The notes under the pieces are model-generated. The model saw nothing but the letters and a program-made list of their open reading frames with translations, was not told where the DNA came from and made no database searches. A stretch of 64,000 bases of DNA. Source: Enterobacter asburiae (GTDB lineage Bacteria; Pseudomonadota; Gammaproteobacteria; Enterobacterales; Enterobacteriaceae). Position 1 is the stretch's first letter, and every line of letters begins with the position of its first letter. The translations under genes were made by a program, and so were the position numbers. Where the stretch lies: NCBI RefSeq assembly GCF_007035645.1, contig NZ_AP019632.1, positions 2,542,001 to 2,606,000 of the forward strand. Reading direction: 5' to 3'. This document shows positions 62,918-64,000 of the stretch, piece after piece.

Positions 62918-64000
62918 ATGTCAGCTGAAAAATTATTTACCCCATTAAAAGTGGGTGCCGTCACTGCGCCTAACCGCGTGTTTATGGCTCCGCTTACCCG
63001 CCTGCGCAGCATTGAGCCGGGCGACATCCCAACCCCACTGATGGGTGAATACTATCGTCAGCGCGCAAGCTCTGGCCTGATCATCACGGAAGCCACGCAG
63101 ATTTCCGCTCAGGCTAAAGGGTATGCGGGTGCGCCGGGTCTTCACAGCCCGGAGCAGATCGCCGCATGGCAGAAAATCACCGCGGGCGTTCACGCTGAAG
63201 AGGGTCGCATTGCGGTCCAGCTGTGGCATACCGGTCGTATCTCTCACAGCAGCATTCAGCCTGGCGGCCAGGCTCCGGTCTCCGCTTCGGCCCTGAGCGC
63301 AAATACCCGTACGTCCCTGCGTGATGAAAACGGCAATGCGATCCGCGTGGATACCTCTATGCCGCGCGCGCTTGAGCTGGATGAAATTCCGGGTATCGTG
63401 AACGACTTCCGCCAGGCCGTGGCCAACGCTCGTGAAGCCGGTTTTGACCTGATTGAGCTGCACTCCGCGCACGGCTACCTGCTGCACCAGTTCCTGTCAC
63501 CGTCTTCTAACCACCGCACCGACCAGTACGGCGGCAGCGTCGAAAACCGCGCTCGCCTGGTGCTGGAAGTGGTTGACGCCGTATGCCAGGAGTGGAGCCC
63601 GGATCGTATAGGGATCCGCGTCTCCCCAATCGGTTCTTTCCAGAACGTCGACAACGGTCCGAACGAAGAAGCCGATGCCCTGTATCTGATCGAAGAACTG
63701 GCTAAGCGTGGCATCGCCTATCTGCACATGTCCGAGCCGGACTGGGCTGGCGGTAAGCCTTACACGGACGCTTTCCGTCAGAAAGTGCGCGAGCGTTTCC
63801 ACGGGGTGATCATCGGTGCGGGGGCTTATACCCCGGAGAAAGCCGAAGACCTGATCGGCAAAGGGCTGATCGATGCCGTCGCGTTTGGCCGCGACTACAT
63901 CGCCAACCCGGATCTGGTTGCCCGTCTGCAGAAAAAAGCGGCCCTGAATCCGCAGCGCCCGGAAAGCTTCTACGGCGGCGGCGCGGAAGGCTACACCGAC
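62918..64000 (+). CDS. nemA: N-ethylmaleimide reductase NemA (cut by window end)
   Basis: NemA is an FMN-dependent old-yellow-enzyme that reduces electrophiles such as N-ethylmaleimide and nitrate esters. The barrel motifs [43 protein letters not shown] and [11 protein letters not shown] are conserved. The window ends four or so residues before the expected stop (E. coli is 365 residues; 361 codons are visible). AGGAG precedes the start. Confidence 0.95.
   Translation, partial: MSAEKLFTPLKVGAVTAPNRVFMAPLTRLRSIEPGDIPTPLMGEYYRQRASSGLIITEATQISAQAKGYAGAPGLHSPEQIAAWQKITAGVHAEEGRIAVQLWHTGRISHSSIQPGGQAPVSASALSANTRTSLRDENGNAIRVDTSMPRALELDEIPGIVNDFRQAVANAREAGFDLIELHSAHGYLLHQFLSPSSNHRTDQYGGSVENRARLVLEVVDAVCQEWSPDRIGIRVSPIGSFQNVDNGPNEEADALYLIEELAKRGIAYLHMSEPDWAGGKPYTDAFRQKVRERFHGVIIGAGAYTPEKAEDLIGKGLIDAVAFGRDYIANPDLVARLQKKAALNPQRPESFYGGGAEGYTD

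Overview
The window is chromosomal DNA of an Enterobacter-like member of the Enterobacteriaceae. From about 22.4 kb to the right end, gene order closely follows the replication-terminus region of E. coli K-12: rstB, tus, fumC, fumA, manA, ydgA, malIXY, add, ydgJ, blr, cnu, ydgK, rsxABCDGE, nth, dtpA, gstA, pdxY, tyrS, pdxH, mliC, anmK, slyB, slyA, ydhIJK, sodC, ydhF, ydhL, nemR and nemA. A Ter site sits directly before tus. Two genes break the E. coli order: a MASE4-like/GGDEF diguanylate cyclase between slyB and slyA, and an EptA-type phosphoethanolamine transferase between ydhL and nemR. The genus is inferred from remembered protein similarity and gene order.

From 1 to about 22.4 kb the window holds one end of a lambdoid prophage with a Rac-like early region. 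Its integrase stops 29 bp before rstB, so the element lies between rstA (not in the window) and rstB. The immunity region has a CI-type repressor on the plus strand and a YdaS/YdaT pair on the minus strand. Two operator clusters share one 16-bp dyad and carry clear P_R and P_L promoters. The plus-strand early operon holds three overlapping small genes, a long RecE, RecT, a small protein, excisionase and integrase. The minus-strand early operon holds O (with 21-bp origin iterons), P, then about 8 kb of cargo, then DUF1367, RusA and a Q antiterminator.

The cargo, between P and the nin-like genes, is the most accessory part. It contains an HNH endonuclease, a 1278-residue SIR2-domain protein resembling the Dsr1 anti-phage sirtuins, a two-gene unit of a 71-residue protein and a 51-residue zinc ribbon ending in a 20-bp perfect hairpin, and an AT-rich 284-residue orphan. 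It is bordered on the Q side by a DinI-like gene with a consensus LexA box. A secreted lysogenic-type cargo gene follows the repressor.

Downstream of Q, in the late-operon leader, two related structured RNA elements share one fold with compensatory base changes. Each is followed by its own terminator, and a third, weaker candidate follows in the same pattern. This alternating array of structured RNA and terminators lies where some lambdoid phages carry tRNA genes and is the feature I find hardest to explain.

On the host side the sequence shows a Ter site, paired MalI operators, a PhoP box before slyB, a SlyA operator before slyA, a NemR box before nemR, a possible PmrA box before the eptA-like gene, several REP/BIME elements, and an ERIC element that supplies the last codons and stop of manA.
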